Below, piece by piece: positions 17,801 through 26,669 of a stretch of 56,232 bases of DNA. The notes beneath the pieces were generated by a model. The model had not been told where the DNA came from. It did no database searches and was given only the letters and a program-made list of their open reading frames with translations. Every line of letters begins with the position of its first letter. The stretch's first letter is position 1. Made by a program: the position numbers and the translations under genes. Origin of the DNA: Planctomycetes bacterium UBA1146. Lineage in GTDB: Bacteria > Planctomycetota > UBA8108 > UBA1146. The stretch lies in the NCBI GenBank assembly GCA_002311345.1, contig DCAA01000002.1, positions 218,442 to 274,673 of the forward strand, given 5' to 3'.

Positions 17801-19681
17801 GATTTGACCGGGCTCACCTATATCGTTATCGGTGACGGTGCTGGTGGTAGCGGAACCATCGAGAGCGTCACTGATCTCAGTGGTCAGACGATGACAGGTA
17901 GTTTCTGGTGGGCTGGCGAGGCCTCGGCCACGCTGGGTACTCCAGATATGGTTGGCACGTTGGGCTTCGAAAACAGTGACAACGTCACCCATATGCTGGT
18001 CGAGGACTTCACTGGCGCCAATGGCGACGATCTCGATACCGACGACGACGGCATTCTTGACGTCGAACCGTGGTCTGCAGTGGTCGACAGTGTCGCGTTG
18101 CTCGAGAACGCCATTGATCCCACAACCGGCAACCCCAGCGGCGGCGAGATGGTCTACAGTGCAACTACAGTCGGCCCCGATGGGACTTTCGTGCCAGGCC
18201 ACATCGAGCGCTGCCCCGATGGCAGCGGCGACTGGGCGATTGCAGAGTTCGATCACACCGTTGGTACCGATACGCCGGGCGCTGCCAACAGTTGCCTCGC
18301 GCCTCCTTCCAACGACGAGTGTGATACGGCTACCGTGGCGAACGTAGGTGTCAACGACATCTACAACCTCAACGCAACCGATAGTGCAGATGCCTGGGAT
18401 ACCAATTGTGCCGATAGCACCGGTGGTGCCATGGCGGCAGACATTTGGTACAGTTTCGTCGCACCCGGCGATGGAACAGTTGGCGTCTCCACCTGTGACA
18501 CCGGTGGCTGGGATACCGATATCAGCTGGAGCACCGGCGCTTGCGGCGCCCTGACTCAGGTCGCCTGTAGTGGTGACGCTGGTGACGGGTCCGGCAACGG
18601 TGGAGCCTGTCAGTCGTGGTTCTCCGAGATGACTGGCCTTGTAGTTACCAGCGGTGAGACTTACATGATCCGCGTAGGTGGCTGGAGCGCTGCCGATCAG
18701 GGTACGGGAACCATGACGATCACTTTCGCAGTCGCCGGCGACGAGCCGTGTGATGCGGTCGAGGCCTTCGACGGAACCACCATCGTCGATAACACCAACG
18801 CAACCGACGGCACTGTGCCGACTGGCGGTGATGCTGATAGCAACTGCCCCGGTACTTTCCTCGGTCAGTTCGATGCGGACATGTGGTTCACCTACACCGC
18901 GACCTGCGACGGCACCGTGACCATCGATACGTGTGACATCAACGGTATCGACACCGACCTGGCCGTCTACGAAGGTGATTGTGCGACCGTTGATCAACCG
19001 ATTGCCTGTAACGGTGACAACACTGACCTGTCCGGGTGCCAGACTTACACCTCGCTTGTCGAGTTCCAAGGGGTAGCCGGTAACGTGTACTTGATCCGCG
19101 TTGGCGGATGGGCAGATAACACTGGCGGTATCACAGAGATGCACATCGCGTGTGCTCCGGATGCCGATCCTCCGACAGCGGCCTTCACCATGAGTGGCAG
19201 CGCTGCGCTGAGCATCAACTTCCGTCCGGTCACCCTCAACGATGCCTCCGGCGACGGTGGCGATGCCACTGCAACGGTCGAGATCGACTGGGGCGATGGC
19301 ACTCCCAACGAGACTGTCGCAGTGGGTAGTTCCACTCCGCATGTGTACGCGATCGAACTTGTGGCGAATCCGCAGGGCTTCGAGGCCACCCCGAGTATCA
19401 CAATCACCAACATCGTTGGTAGTGATGCGGCATCGGGCAGCACCTTGAGGATCATCCCGATCGGTGACGCCAACAACGATCTTTCGTCGAATGCGGCGGA
19501 TGCGGTTTACGTGCTGTCGTGGCTGTACATAGGCGGTGCCCCGCTGGATTGCTACCAGGCTGGTGATCTGAACGGGGATGAGTCCGTGAATCTCGCCGAC
19601 GTGGTGTACGGACTGTACTACTTGTTCGTAGCCGGATCTGACATTCCGGTGCTGCCGGCGAATCCGAACTGCGACCTGTAG
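14813..19681 (+). CDS. Giant secreted Cys-rich repeat protein with dockerin-like end
   Basis: 1622 residues. ATG at 14813 follows GGAAGG and gives a signal peptide ending VVHA-DDEC. The body is seven repeats of about 138 residues built on DEC..A..V..GANAFDTTG, NNASDGWYSF, TFDTCDAASFDTDIAVYDGG, LACDGDSGAAGCQGFSS and YTVRIGGWG. The first four are close copies at the DNA level. After repeat 4 come Ca-binding-like DEDGDGLADCADPDC segments; between repeats 5 and 6 lies a lamin-tail-like segment (TINEVRIDNPGSDTDEYFEL). Near the end there is a PKD-like stretch (VEIDWGDGTPNETV), then a dockerin-like pair (GDANNDLSSNAADAVYVLSWLY and GDLNGDESVNLADVVYGLYYLF). The Cys-rich C-terminal tail of the other dockerin proteins is absent. 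Probably a surface or extracellular structural/adhesion protein. A strong terminator follows. No enzymatic motif seen. Confidence 0.85.
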   Translation: MSAYRFCMTIAAVAALVIASSVVHADDECATASPVGYGANAFDTTGYTDSAEAAATGCTASYGNNASDGWYSFTADCDGTTTFDTCDAASFDTDIAVYDGGCGALNLLGCDGDSGAAGCQGFSSSVTIATTAGTTYTVRIGGWGAADNGPGTLNINNTSPCPTPDECAGAADVVDGANAFDTTGYTDSADAAPTGCSNAFGNNASDGWYSWTASCDGSTTFDTCDASSFDTDIAVYDGGCGALNLLACDGDSGAAGCQGFSSSVTIATTAGTNYLVRIGGWGASDQGPGTLNINNAAACPPDECVDAAVVVDGANAFDTTGFTDSAEPNPTGCTASYGNNASDGWYSWTAGACDTTVTIDTCDPASFDTDLAMYDGGCGALNLLACDGDSGAAGCQGFSSQLTDVPVTPGTTYIIRVGGWGASDQGPGTLNITPGGCPPPDSCANAAPMVEGANAFDTTGFPGTGTAPTGCTNAYGNNANDGWFSFTPSGDGILDVDTCDPASFDTDLAVYSGDCSALNLLACDGDSGDASCQGFSSAVSGILVNGGETYLINIGGWGASDSGPGTCNIALTLLAPEDCSTPGDEDGDGLADCADPDCAAEPQCQEAGNCADNVDNDQDGATDCADTDCAADLACLGCPTNLTQNLDTATVSASMVACAYGSGESAGENSYARSWDTSLYDCPAGIRVLSVNVGIGGVTDPGGAGVPMSIDVYADGNGGTPDAGMTLISSETIMVTEADANTIMTVTLTTPAALFSGSTLVVAARSDDQGGVAGTSCRFGRNTAGETAPTYLNAPLCGLAWGPLSAIGFGDHHIILDITTDDQGAGLAGDECAGAISVTEGANAFDATGMTTGAEPGESCGPGTGGFNDDMWFTYTASYAGAVTVDTCDTASYDTDCAVYTDCPGNGGTLIACNGDAPDAGSGAGGACQTWYSSVDVGLVAAGQTIIIRVGAYSPGTGTGTVNITNTPPRPTINEVRIDNPGSDTDEYFELAGLPQDLTGLTYIVIGDGAGGSGTIESVTDLSGQTMTGSFWWAGEASATLGTPDMVGTLGFENSDNVTHMLVEDFTGANGDDLDTDDDGILDVEPWSAVVDSVALLENAIDPTTGNPSGGEMVYSATTVGPDGTFVPGHIERCPDGSGDWAIAEFDHTVGTDTPGAANSCLAPPSNDECDTATVANVGVNDIYNLNATDSADAWDTNCADSTGGAMAADIWYSFVAPGDGTVGVSTCDTGGWDTDISWSTGACGALTQVACSGDAGDGSGNGGACQSWFSEMTGLVVTSGETYMIRVGGWSAADQGTGTMTITFAVAGDEPCDAVEAFDGTTIVDNTNATDGTVPTGGDADSNCPGTFLGQFDADMWFTYTATCDGTVTIDTCDINGIDTDLAVYEGDCATVDQPIACNGDNTDLSGCQTYTSLVEFQGVAGNVYLIRVGGWADNTGGITEMHIACAPDADPPTAAFTMSGSAALSINFRPVTLNDASGDGGDATATVEIDWGDGTPNETVAVGSSTPHVYAIELVANPQGFEATPSITITNIVGSDAASGSTLRIIPIGDANNDLSSNAADAVYVLSWLYIGGAPLDCYQAGDLNGDESVNLADVVYGLYYLFVAGSDIPVLPANPNCDL
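14924..16580 (+). repeat. Four tandem ~414-bp coding repeats
   Basis: Units begin at GGTGCCAACGC near 14924, 15338, 15749 and 16166 (periods 414, 411 and 417 nt). Long stretches are identical between units 1 to 3, for example the GACACCGACATCGCCGTCTA and GGTGGCTGGGGTGCT segments. This indicates recent duplication or gene conversion. Copy number may vary between strains or collapse in assemblies. Confidence 0.85.
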
Positions 19682-19726
19682 GGCGAAATCTGAGCCCCGA
19701 AAGGGAGCGAGGATAGACCCCTGGGT

Positions 19727-19763
19727 GCCCGGGAGAGCGAAAGCTCTCCCGGGCATTTTTTTT
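19727..19763 (+). terminator. Intrinsic terminator after the giant repeat gene
   Basis: Perfect 11-bp stem GCCCGGGAGAG / CTCTCCCGGGC with a CGAAAG hexaloop, followed by A and T8. A textbook Rho-independent terminator 45 bases after the stop. Confidence 0.95.
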
Positions 19764-19995
19764 GGTGTCCTGATCGGTCTCGCCACACCTGTTGCGCCGG
19801 GTCTCCCCATGGTGGAAGCGATCCTCTATAGTCGAGATGCGTGGACCGGAACTGGGAGTTGCGCTGAAAGCGAGAGTAATGATGTTCGCCTCGACCTCGG
19901 GAACGGGCCGCCCTCTCCCGGCGGCGGAGTCCACTCCCGGCCCCACGCCACCGTTGGCGACCGCCTGGCTGCAGCCGAGAAGCCAGCACCGGGTG

Positions 19996-21390
19996 ATGAT
20001 CCTCGGCTGGCTTCTGCTGGCCCCTCTCGGTCTGGTACTGACCGGCTGCGGTCCCGATCTGACTCGCCCTCCGGCTCGACCCGTAGGTTTCGTCGAACCG
20101 ATGGTGCTGGAATTGATCGGACCACAGATTGCCCGCATCGAGAATCAACCCGGCGACGCCGAAGAACATGGCACCCTGGCTCTGATGTACGAGGCCAATG
20201 AGATGTGGGAAGTGGCGACCCGCTCTTTTGCACAGGCGGTCGAACTCGATCCCGGCAATCCGATCTGGGCCGTTCACCTGTACCGTTGTCGTAAATCACT
20301 GGGCGAAACGACTGGAGAATGGCAACGGCTCGAATCCTTGGTCGATCGGTTCTCGACGCGTGCACCGTTTCTCTATCATCTGGGTCGGGAACGGCTGGAA
20401 AATGGAGACATCGATGGGGCTCGCAAGGCATTCGAAGACTGCCAGCAACTCGCCAGCGGGAACCCCGCTGTTCTGGTCGCGCTCTCGGAGTTGGCGACGC
20501 TGCTCGGAAACTCTCAGCAAGCGCTCCAACTGGCCCAGCAAGCACTCGTGAAGGCACCCGGGCACCCCGCTGTACTCAATGCTCGAGGACAGGCTCTGCG
20601 GGCTCTGGGACGCTCTGACGAGGCGCAAACCGATCTCCAGGCGGGACTCAATGCCTCGAGAATCCCTTTCCCCGACGAAGGCCTGCGCAGACTCTCGGGC
20701 TACTACGCCGCCCCCCAGATGCTCATCAATCACTCCGCCGATCTGATCGGAGCGGGGTTCGCTTCCCGCGCTGAGCAACTGCTGCACCGGGTGTTGCTGG
20801 CGCGGCCAGGTGACAGGGATGCACTCAACAATCTGGCACTGGCACTCAAGAGCCTGTCACGACCCGAGGAGGCTCTCACCCGCTTGCAGGAAGCCTTGAA
20901 GAGTGACGCGGATTACTTTCCGACCCTCATCAACATCACGGATCTGTTACTGGCGATGCAACGCCCCCGGGACGCCCTCATACACGCCCACAAGGCGGTC
21001 AGGATCGACGCTGAAAATGCCATCGCTCATCGTCTGCTAGGAATGACCCAGATTCGATTGCAAGATTTTCCAGCCGCACTCGCATCGTTCGAACAGAGTC
21101 TGCTGTTGCAGCCGGGCAACTTCGACTGTCATGGTGCCGCTAGCGAAGCAGCACTGGCCAGTGGAAACCTGGAGGCCGCCACGCGTCACCTCACCGAGGC
21201 CTCGAAACTGCGACCTGAATTCCTGCCCGCTCAGGTGAATCTGGTCCATCTGTTGATCAAACAGGGAAATCTCGAAGATGCAGATCGTCGCCTGCAGGAC
21301 CTGTTTCGCCGCCTCGGTGAACATCCCGAAGTGGTCAAGGCCTATGAAGCTCTGAGGCGGGCTCGCTCCGGCGGCGGGGGCAATCGTTGA
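19996..21390 (+). CDS. TPR-repeat lipoprotein
   Basis: 464 residues from the ATG at 19996, which places a lipoprotein signal (LLLAPLGLVLTGC) at the N-terminus. In-frame upstream starts (19879, 19792) would add an unusual Pro-rich leader and are less likely. The rest is about ten TPR-type helical pairs, e.g. EVATRSFAQAVELDPGNPIWA, ALQLAQQALVKAPGHPAVLNA, DALIHAHKAVRIDAENAIA and ALASFEQSLLLQPGNFD, forming a protein-binding superhelix outside the cytoplasm. Its TGA overlaps the TTG start of an ASPIC/UnbV lipoprotein by three bases, so the two are translationally coupled and likely act together. TPR proteins next to ASPIC/UnbV proteins are a common pairing in planctomycetes and acidobacteria (my recollection); the function of the pair is unknown. 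Confidence 0.85.
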   Translation: MILGWLLLAPLGLVLTGCGPDLTRPPARPVGFVEPMVLELIGPQIARIENQPGDAEEHGTLALMYEANEMWEVATRSFAQAVELDPGNPIWAVHLYRCRKSLGETTGEWQRLESLVDRFSTRAPFLYHLGRERLENGDIDGARKAFEDCQQLASGNPAVLVALSELATLLGNSQQALQLAQQALVKAPGHPAVLNARGQALRALGRSDEAQTDLQAGLNASRIPFPDEGLRRLSGYYAAPQMLINHSADLIGAGFASRAEQLLHRVLLARPGDRDALNNLALALKSLSRPEEALTRLQEALKSDADYFPTLINITDLLLAMQRPRDALIHAHKAVRIDAENAIAHRLLGMTQIRLQDFPAALASFEQSLLLQPGNFDCHGAASEAALASGNLEAATRHLTEASKLRPEFLPAQVNLVHLLIKQGNLEDADRRLQDLFRRLGEHPEVVKAYEALRRARSGGGGNR

Positions 21391-23057
21391 GAGTTGCTGG
21401 AATCCTGCCGCTAGTGCTGATTATCGCAGGTTGCACCGGAGATTCCGGCGCTCCGGTGACACCGGAAAAACAACACCATGAATCCACACCCTGGTTCCGG
21501 ATCCTGACTGCCGAATCGGGATTCGATTTCACTCATTCCATCGGTGAGGAACGCCGCTACTGGATCCCCGAGATCGTCGCTGGCGGGGTGGCACTGTTCG
21601 ACTACGACCAGGATGGCGATCTCGACATCTATTGCGTGCAATCCGCTGGTGAACTGGCAGGAAACCGTACCGACGCACCCGGTAACCGTCTATTCCGCAA
21701 TGATGGCGATCTTCACTTTACCGATGTAACCGAGCAGGCGAATGTCGGTGACAACAGTTACGGCATGGCAGCCTGTTGTTCCGACTATGATCGCGATGGT
21801 GACGTCGATCTGTTCGTCAGTAACGTCGGGGCAGACGTCCTCTATCGCAACCGCGGCGACGGCACCTTCGAGAACGTCACCACGAGCGCGAATCTGGGGG
21901 ATCCAGGTCTAGCGGCTTCTGCTGCCTTCATCGATCTCGATGGCGATCGGTTCCCGGAACTGTACGTGACCCACTACGTACTCTGGAGCCCCGAGAAGGA
22001 ACTGAAATGCGGAAGTGGAAGCGGACAGGATTATTGTTCGCCGAATAATTACCGGGCACCGGCACCCGATCTTCTTTACCGAAACCGCACCGACGGAAGT
22101 TTCGAGAACATCTCTCAGCAGGCGGGAATCCGCGCGGCTTACGGAAATGGACTGGGAGTCATCGGAGCCGACCTCGACCAGGATGGAAAACCAGACCTCT
22201 ATGTCGCCAACGACGGCTCCCCCAACCAGTGGTGGCGTAATCTCGGCAATCTGCGTTTCGCGGAGATGGCGGTCACCAGTGGTTGCGCCGTGAATCTGAA
22301 CGGAATCAGCGAGGCCGGGATGGGAGTCCAGGCCACCGACGTCGATGAAGATGGAGATCTCGATCTGTTCATGACTCACATTCGCAATGAAACCAACACC
22401 TGGTATCGAAACGACGGTGGCGTCTTTACCGATGCAACAATCCTCACCGGGATGGCGGCCGTCAGCCGGGATTCCACCGGTTTCGGAATGGGCTACCAGG
22501 ACTTTGACCACGATGGAGTGCTCGACCTCTACGTCGCCAATGGCAAGGTACTGAGGGTGCGGAATTTGACCAACGGGGAGGACCCCTATGCCGAGCAAGA
22601 CCACCTCTTCAGAGGCCTCGGCGGTGCTCGTTTTCACGAGGTGCAACCTCGTGGTGGACTTCAGTCTGCGCCCAGTTACACAGGTCGCGGCATCGCCTTC
22701 GGAGATCTCGATAACGATGGAGACCGAGATCTGGTCGTGATCAACAGCAATGGACCCGCGATGATCCTGATCAACGAGGCCAAAAAGAAAGGAAGTTCGG
22801 TGACATTGGATCTCGTCGATCGTGACGGCATCTTCGCCGAAGGAGCGGATCTCGAGATCCACCTGGGCGACCGTCTCCTCCACCGCAGGGCCACCCGCTT
22901 CTACTCCTACTGCTCCTCCAATGATCCCAGGATCCATGTCGGGCTCGGTTCATCGAAGCAAATTGACATGATCGAGGTGCGCTGGCCTGACGGCAGCAGC
23001 AGTGAACACGGGCCATTCCCGGCAGGCTCCTTCGGGCGCATCGAGCAGCCGAACTAG
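21387..23057 (+). CDS. FG-GAP/VCBS-repeat lipoprotein with ASPIC/UnbV C-terminal domain
   Basis: 556 residues starting at TTG (overlapping the preceding TGA as TTGA). Lipobox LIIAGC near residue 15. There are five or more Ca-binding FG-GAP-like blades: DYDQDGDLDIYCVQSAG, DYDRDGDVDLFVSNVG, DLDQDGKPDLYVANDG, DVDEDGDLDLFMTH, DFDHDGVLDLYVANGK and DLDNDGDRDLVVINSNG, suggesting a beta-propeller. The last 100 residues carry the ASPIC/UnbV signature (HVGLGSSKQIDMIEVRWPDG). It is an extracytoplasmic lipoprotein whose ligand is unknown. It is coupled to the TPR lipoprotein and ends 5 bases from the convergent aspartyl-protease-like gene. Confidence 0.9.
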   Translation: MRVAGILPLVLIIAGCTGDSGAPVTPEKQHHESTPWFRILTAESGFDFTHSIGEERRYWIPEIVAGGVALFDYDQDGDLDIYCVQSAGELAGNRTDAPGNRLFRNDGDLHFTDVTEQANVGDNSYGMAACCSDYDRDGDVDLFVSNVGADVLYRNRGDGTFENVTTSANLGDPGLAASAAFIDLDGDRFPELYVTHYVLWSPEKELKCGSGSGQDYCSPNNYRAPAPDLLYRNRTDGSFENISQQAGIRAAYGNGLGVIGADLDQDGKPDLYVANDGSPNQWWRNLGNLRFAEMAVTSGCAVNLNGISEAGMGVQATDVDEDGDLDLFMTHIRNETNTWYRNDGGVFTDATILTGMAAVSRDSTGFGMGYQDFDHDGVLDLYVANGKVLRVRNLTNGEDPYAEQDHLFRGLGGARFHEVQPRGGLQSAPSYTGRGIAFGDLDNDGDRDLVVINSNGPAMILINEAKKKGSSVTLDLVDRDGIFAEGADLEIHLGDRLLHRRATRFYSYCSSNDPRIHVGLGSSKQIDMIEVRWPDGSSSEHGPFPAGSFGRIEQPN

Positions 23058-23062
23058 CGCCT

Positions 23063-24934
23063 CTAGCGCGGCTCCAGCAGCAGCCAGCCCCGCTCCACGT
23101 CGAGATCGATACGGAATTTGCTGAGAAAATCCATTCCCAGTAATCCGGTGTCGGACTGTCCCGGTAAATCCAACACAGTTGCCGTCATCCCGGCGACGAC
23201 CGCTCCCTCGAGATCGACCTCGGGAAGGGGCACGATGGGAGCCTCGAACTCATCACTGGCTGTCCTGATCAGTCGACGTGGTGTGTTCTCGTCGATATGA
23301 ATCCCCAGCGCGACCAACGCCGAGGATGGTATCGAGGTGGCAGAGGCACCGGTATCGACCACGAAATTGATGGGGACCCCTCCGACCAGCGCGGTCGTCC
23401 GAATCACCGAAGATCCAGGCGTGAACCGGATCAGGATCCTACCAGCGATTCTCCTGGCCAGTTCCAGGCGTTCGAGAAGTCCCTGGCGAAACGCTTTCAG
23501 ATCTGCTCGGACCACCGCGATGGCGAGCAACTCGTCACTGGCAACCAGTTCTCCTTCATCGAGCAACCGTTCCGCATCGAGCAAACGCAACGCATCGTCC
23601 CCGGGGAATCTCTTTCGCCCCTCCACGATCCAGTTCGAGGCGATATCCAGGGCGCCGCGAGAACGATACGCTTCGGCCCCGGCTCTCCATAGATGGGGAA
23701 GCAACTGTACCGAATCGTGCCAGTGGTCACTATTTCCGAACTGATCCAGAATCACATCTCCAGCCTGTACGGCGCGCGTCAGACGAGATTCATCCCCTGC
23801 CTTCAATGCCAATGACAACCACAAACTGGCCAGCGGAGGGGCTTCCAGCCAGATGAACTCTTCGAGCGAGAGGATGTCGAAGTAGGCACCCGGGGCTGTA
23901 GAAGCGAGACCGTGCTTGAGTCTATCGAGAGTTGCCAGTGCCAGTTTTTGTCTGTGATAGGGTGTCGGAATCTCCCCTACCGCCAGCAGACGAGGCCTGC
24001 CGATAGCACGAGCGAGCCCCTCGAGTGCAACCAGATCATCGACGATCGGATCGAGCAGGATCCTGGCCGCCGCAATCTGTCCTCCATAGAACTCGGCAAG
24101 TTGAAATTCTCTCAGCGATGCCCCGACCAGTCGGTCTTCATCCTGTCCCACCCAGAACCATGCCCCGGGGAGGTGATCCCCGGGAACCCACCCGACGATG
24201 GCATCGTCTTGAACGAGCACCGAGGGGGCTGAACTGTTGACAGATCTGCGCAGAAAGAAACCGATCCGCGTCATCGGTCCCTGGGGGGACCATGATTGCC
24301 TACGTCCCGTTGCCCCGACGCGCCATACGGGCCGGTCGGGATCCCACGGTGCCAGCGGTGCTGAAACGAGGTCAGGAGATTTCTCGATTCGCCACAGCGA
24401 CAGGTCATCTCCCTTGCGGAAGAAACCCTCCACCACTTGCGCTTCTCCGGCGAGACCGCGACGAAACAGAACCTGGTGGGCACCCAGAAGAGAGCGCCGG
24501 GGAATTGCGAGCCAACCATCAGAGGTCACCACCCCGGGGATTTTCGACAACGAGAGGCCCATCGGATCCTCGACATCGACCCAACCCCACAGCAGCTGCA
24601 CACCCTTGTCGCCACCGCTGCTCTCATCGACCGACCGGGTGGTGTCCAGATCAATCAGATCGGTGCCCAGTGCCGACTCTTGCTCGAGGTGATCGCCGGT
24701 TTCCATCGATCCCGGATTGTCGGTTCGATCCGGGGTGCTGGAGTTGTCCGATGGAATTCCCCAACGATAGATGCCCACACCAACCATCAGGATCAGCAGC
24801 AACAACCACCCCGAGAAGGCCGAAGATCGGTTTCCGGGAGCAGAGCCATCGCCGACCAGGGGCGAGCCGCACTGATTGCAGTGCAACGCTTCCGGATCGT
24901 TATAACTGTCACATCGTAGGCACTGACGGCTCAT
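23063..24934 (-). CDS. Zinc-ribbon membrane protein with C-terminal retropepsin-like aspartyl protease domain
   Basis: 623 residues. The N-terminus is a zinc ribbon (CLRCDSYNDPEALHCNQCG), followed by one transmembrane helix (SGWLLLLILMVGVGIYRWG, about 41-59). Residues about 100-290 include a trypsin-like-looking beta region that I cannot assign (GVVTSDGWLAIPRRSLLGAH). A helical middle part follows, with a TPR-like stretch (ALDIASNWIVEGRKRFPGDDA). The end (about 500-623) is a retropepsin-like single domain: INFVVDTGASATSIP contains the catalytic D-T-G, and GLLGMDFLSKFRIDLD is the conserved second motif. One active-site Asp per chain implies dimerisation. ATG at 24934 follows AAGAGGCGAT. A 119-nt divergent region separates it from the leucine-catabolism operon. 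The substrate is unknown. Confidence 0.8.
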   Translation of the reverse strand: MSRQCLRCDSYNDPEALHCNQCGSPLVGDGSAPGNRSSAFSGWLLLLILMVGVGIYRWGIPSDNSSTPDRTDNPGSMETGDHLEQESALGTDLIDLDTTRSVDESSGGDKGVQLLWGWVDVEDPMGLSLSKIPGVVTSDGWLAIPRRSLLGAHQVLFRRGLAGEAQVVEGFFRKGDDLSLWRIEKSPDLVSAPLAPWDPDRPVWRVGATGRRQSWSPQGPMTRIGFFLRRSVNSSAPSVLVQDDAIVGWVPGDHLPGAWFWVGQDEDRLVGASLREFQLAEFYGGQIAAARILLDPIVDDLVALEGLARAIGRPRLLAVGEIPTPYHRQKLALATLDRLKHGLASTAPGAYFDILSLEEFIWLEAPPLASLWLSLALKAGDESRLTRAVQAGDVILDQFGNSDHWHDSVQLLPHLWRAGAEAYRSRGALDIASNWIVEGRKRFPGDDALRLLDAERLLDEGELVASDELLAIAVVRADLKAFRQGLLERLELARRIAGRILIRFTPGSSVIRTTALVGGVPINFVVDTGASATSIPSSALVALGIHIDENTPRRLIRTASDEFEAPIVPLPEVDLEGAVVAGMTATVLDLPGQSDTGLLGMDFLSKFRIDLDVERGWLLLEPR

Positions 24935-25053
24935 ATCGCCTCTTCCCTGTCCCCAACAGGATATCTGCTGGCGTCATTCACGTCACGTCACGGTGTTCCC
25001 CTTGCTCGGTCCCCGGGGGGTGCCTATTCTTCGCAGACAGAGAGGAGGCGACG

Positions 25054-26658
25054 GTGACGGTCAAAATCGGTAATCCCATCCAACCCGAAGATCCTCTTTG
25101 CGTTCGATACAAGGAGGCGATGAACTCCCTGATCGATAGATTCCGCCAGGATGTCGACGAGACACGCTCGGGGGGATCCAGCGATGCCCTCGAGAGGCAC
25201 CAGGCCCGGGGCAAGATGTTCGTCAGAGATCGGATCCAGGCCCTCATCGATCCTGGTTCCCCGTTTCTCGAAATCGGAGCACTGTGCGCGCACGAAGTCT
25301 ATGATTCCCCTCTCCCGTGTGCCGGAATCGTCACAGGAATCGGCACAATCGAGGATCGGATTGCCGTGATCGTCGCCAACGATGCAACCGTCAAGGGTGG
25401 AACCTATCACCCGTTGACCGTGAAGAAGCATCTTCGAGCCCAGGAGATCGCCGCCGAGAACTGTCTCCCCTGCATCTATCTGGTCGACTCGGGAGGAGCC
25501 TTTCTGCCGCTACAGGACCAGGTCTTTCCCGATCGAGACCATTTCGGCAGGATTTTTTACAACCAGGCGAAGATGTCTGCACGAGGAATTCCCCAGATCT
25601 CGGTGGTGATGGGATCCTGTACCGCCGGGGGCGCATACGTCCCCGCCATGAGTGACGAATCCGTGATCGTGAAGAATCAAGGAACCATCTTCCTCGGCGG
25701 CCCTCCGCTGGTGAAGGCTGCAATAGGAGAAGAGGTCTCGTCCGAGGAACTCGGAGGCGGGGAGGTTCACTGTAGGGTCAGTGGAGTCACTGACCATCTC
25801 GCCGAAAACGATGAAGATGCCCTCCAGCGAGCCCGTGCCATCTTTCGTTCACTGCCGACCCAGCAACGTCAAGGATTTGCTGTCGTAGAAGCCGAGCCTC
25901 CCCTGTTCGATCCGGAGGAACTCTGTTCCATCATTCCCGATGACCCGCGACAGCCCTTCGAGGTACGCGAAGTGATCGCCAGGATCGTCGACGGTAGCGA
26001 GTTCGACGAGTTCAAGTCCCTCTACGGCACCACCCTGGTATGTGGATTTGCCCGCATTCATGGTCACAGGGTCGGGATCGTCGCCAATAACGGCATTCTA
26101 TTCTCGGAATCAGCGCTCAAGGGAACTCACTTCATCGAACTGTGTTCAATGCGCCGATTCCCCATCGTCTTTCTGCAGAACATCGCTGGCTTCATGGTCG
26201 GAAAAAACTACAGGGAGTTGATAAAGGACGGAGCCAAGTTGGTTCATGCGGTCGCCAACTCACCCTCTCCACGTTTCACGGTGATCATCGGCGGCTCGCA
26301 CGGGGCGGGAAACTACGGCATGTGCGGACGCGCCTACCAACCACGCCAGTTGTGGATGTGGCCCAACGCCAGAATCTCCGTCATGGGCGGCGAACAGGCC
26401 GCCCATGTGCTGCTGCAGATCAAGCGTGACCAACTCGCGGCATCAGGCCAGAGCATGTCCGACGAACAAGCCAACGCCATCACCGAACCGATCCTCGAAC
26501 GCTACAAGCACGAAGGAAGTGCATGGTATTCGACGGCTCGTCTGTGGGATGATGGCATCATCGACCCGGCCTCGACTCGAGACGTGCTGGGACTGGGAAT
26601 CGCGGCGGCTTCTTGCGCACCGCTGGAGGATCGTCGCATCGGCGTCTACCGGATGTAG
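25054..26658 (+). CDS. liuB: Methylcrotonyl-CoA carboxylase, carboxyltransferase (beta) subunit
   Basis: 534 residues from the GTG at 25054, which has an AGAGGAGG RBS; the length equals the usual 530-540. The crotonase-fold carboxyltransferase signatures are ERHQARGKMFVRDRIQALID, YLVDSGGAFLPLQDQVFPD, VMGSCTAGGAYVPAMSDE, the acyl-CoA/biotin loops GTIFLGGPPLVKAA and NNGILFSESALKGTHFIEL, and PNARISVMGGEQAA. With a biotin carboxylase partner it carboxylates 3-methylcrotonyl-CoA in leucine breakdown. First gene of a liuB-C-D-E ordered operon. The partner subunit (liuD) is deleted to a remnant two genes downstream, so function depends on a biotin carboxylase from elsewhere. Propionyl-CoA carboxylase beta is excluded by operon context and length. 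Confidence 0.92.
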   Translation: MTVKIGNPIQPEDPLCVRYKEAMNSLIDRFRQDVDETRSGGSSDALERHQARGKMFVRDRIQALIDPGSPFLEIGALCAHEVYDSPLPCAGIVTGIGTIEDRIAVIVANDATVKGGTYHPLTVKKHLRAQEIAAENCLPCIYLVDSGGAFLPLQDQVFPDRDHFGRIFYNQAKMSARGIPQISVVMGSCTAGGAYVPAMSDESVIVKNQGTIFLGGPPLVKAAIGEEVSSEELGGGEVHCRVSGVTDHLAENDEDALQRARAIFRSLPTQQRQGFAVVEAEPPLFDPEELCSIIPDDPRQPFEVREVIARIVDGSEFDEFKSLYGTTLVCGFARIHGHRVGIVANNGILFSESALKGTHFIELCSMRRFPIVFLQNIAGFMVGKNYRELIKDGAKLVHAVANSPSPRFTVIIGGSHGAGNYGMCGRAYQPRQLWMWPNARISVMGGEQAAHVLLQIKRDQLAASGQSMSDEQANAITEPILERYKHEGSAWYSTARLWDDGIIDPASTRDVLGLGIAAASCAPLEDRRIGVYRM

Positions 26659-26669
26659 AGGAGAACAAG

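Noticed and set aside
17792..19810. 672-codon open frame antisense to the giant repeat protein
   Set aside because: It mirrors the codon bias of the sense gene, has no RBS or recognisable domain, and crosses the intrinsic terminator at 19727-19763.
24292..25053. Upstream extension of the carboxyltransferase frame
   Set aside because: It overlaps the opposite-strand zinc-ribbon protein and has no homology; the GTG at 25054 with AGAGGAGG gives the normal family length.
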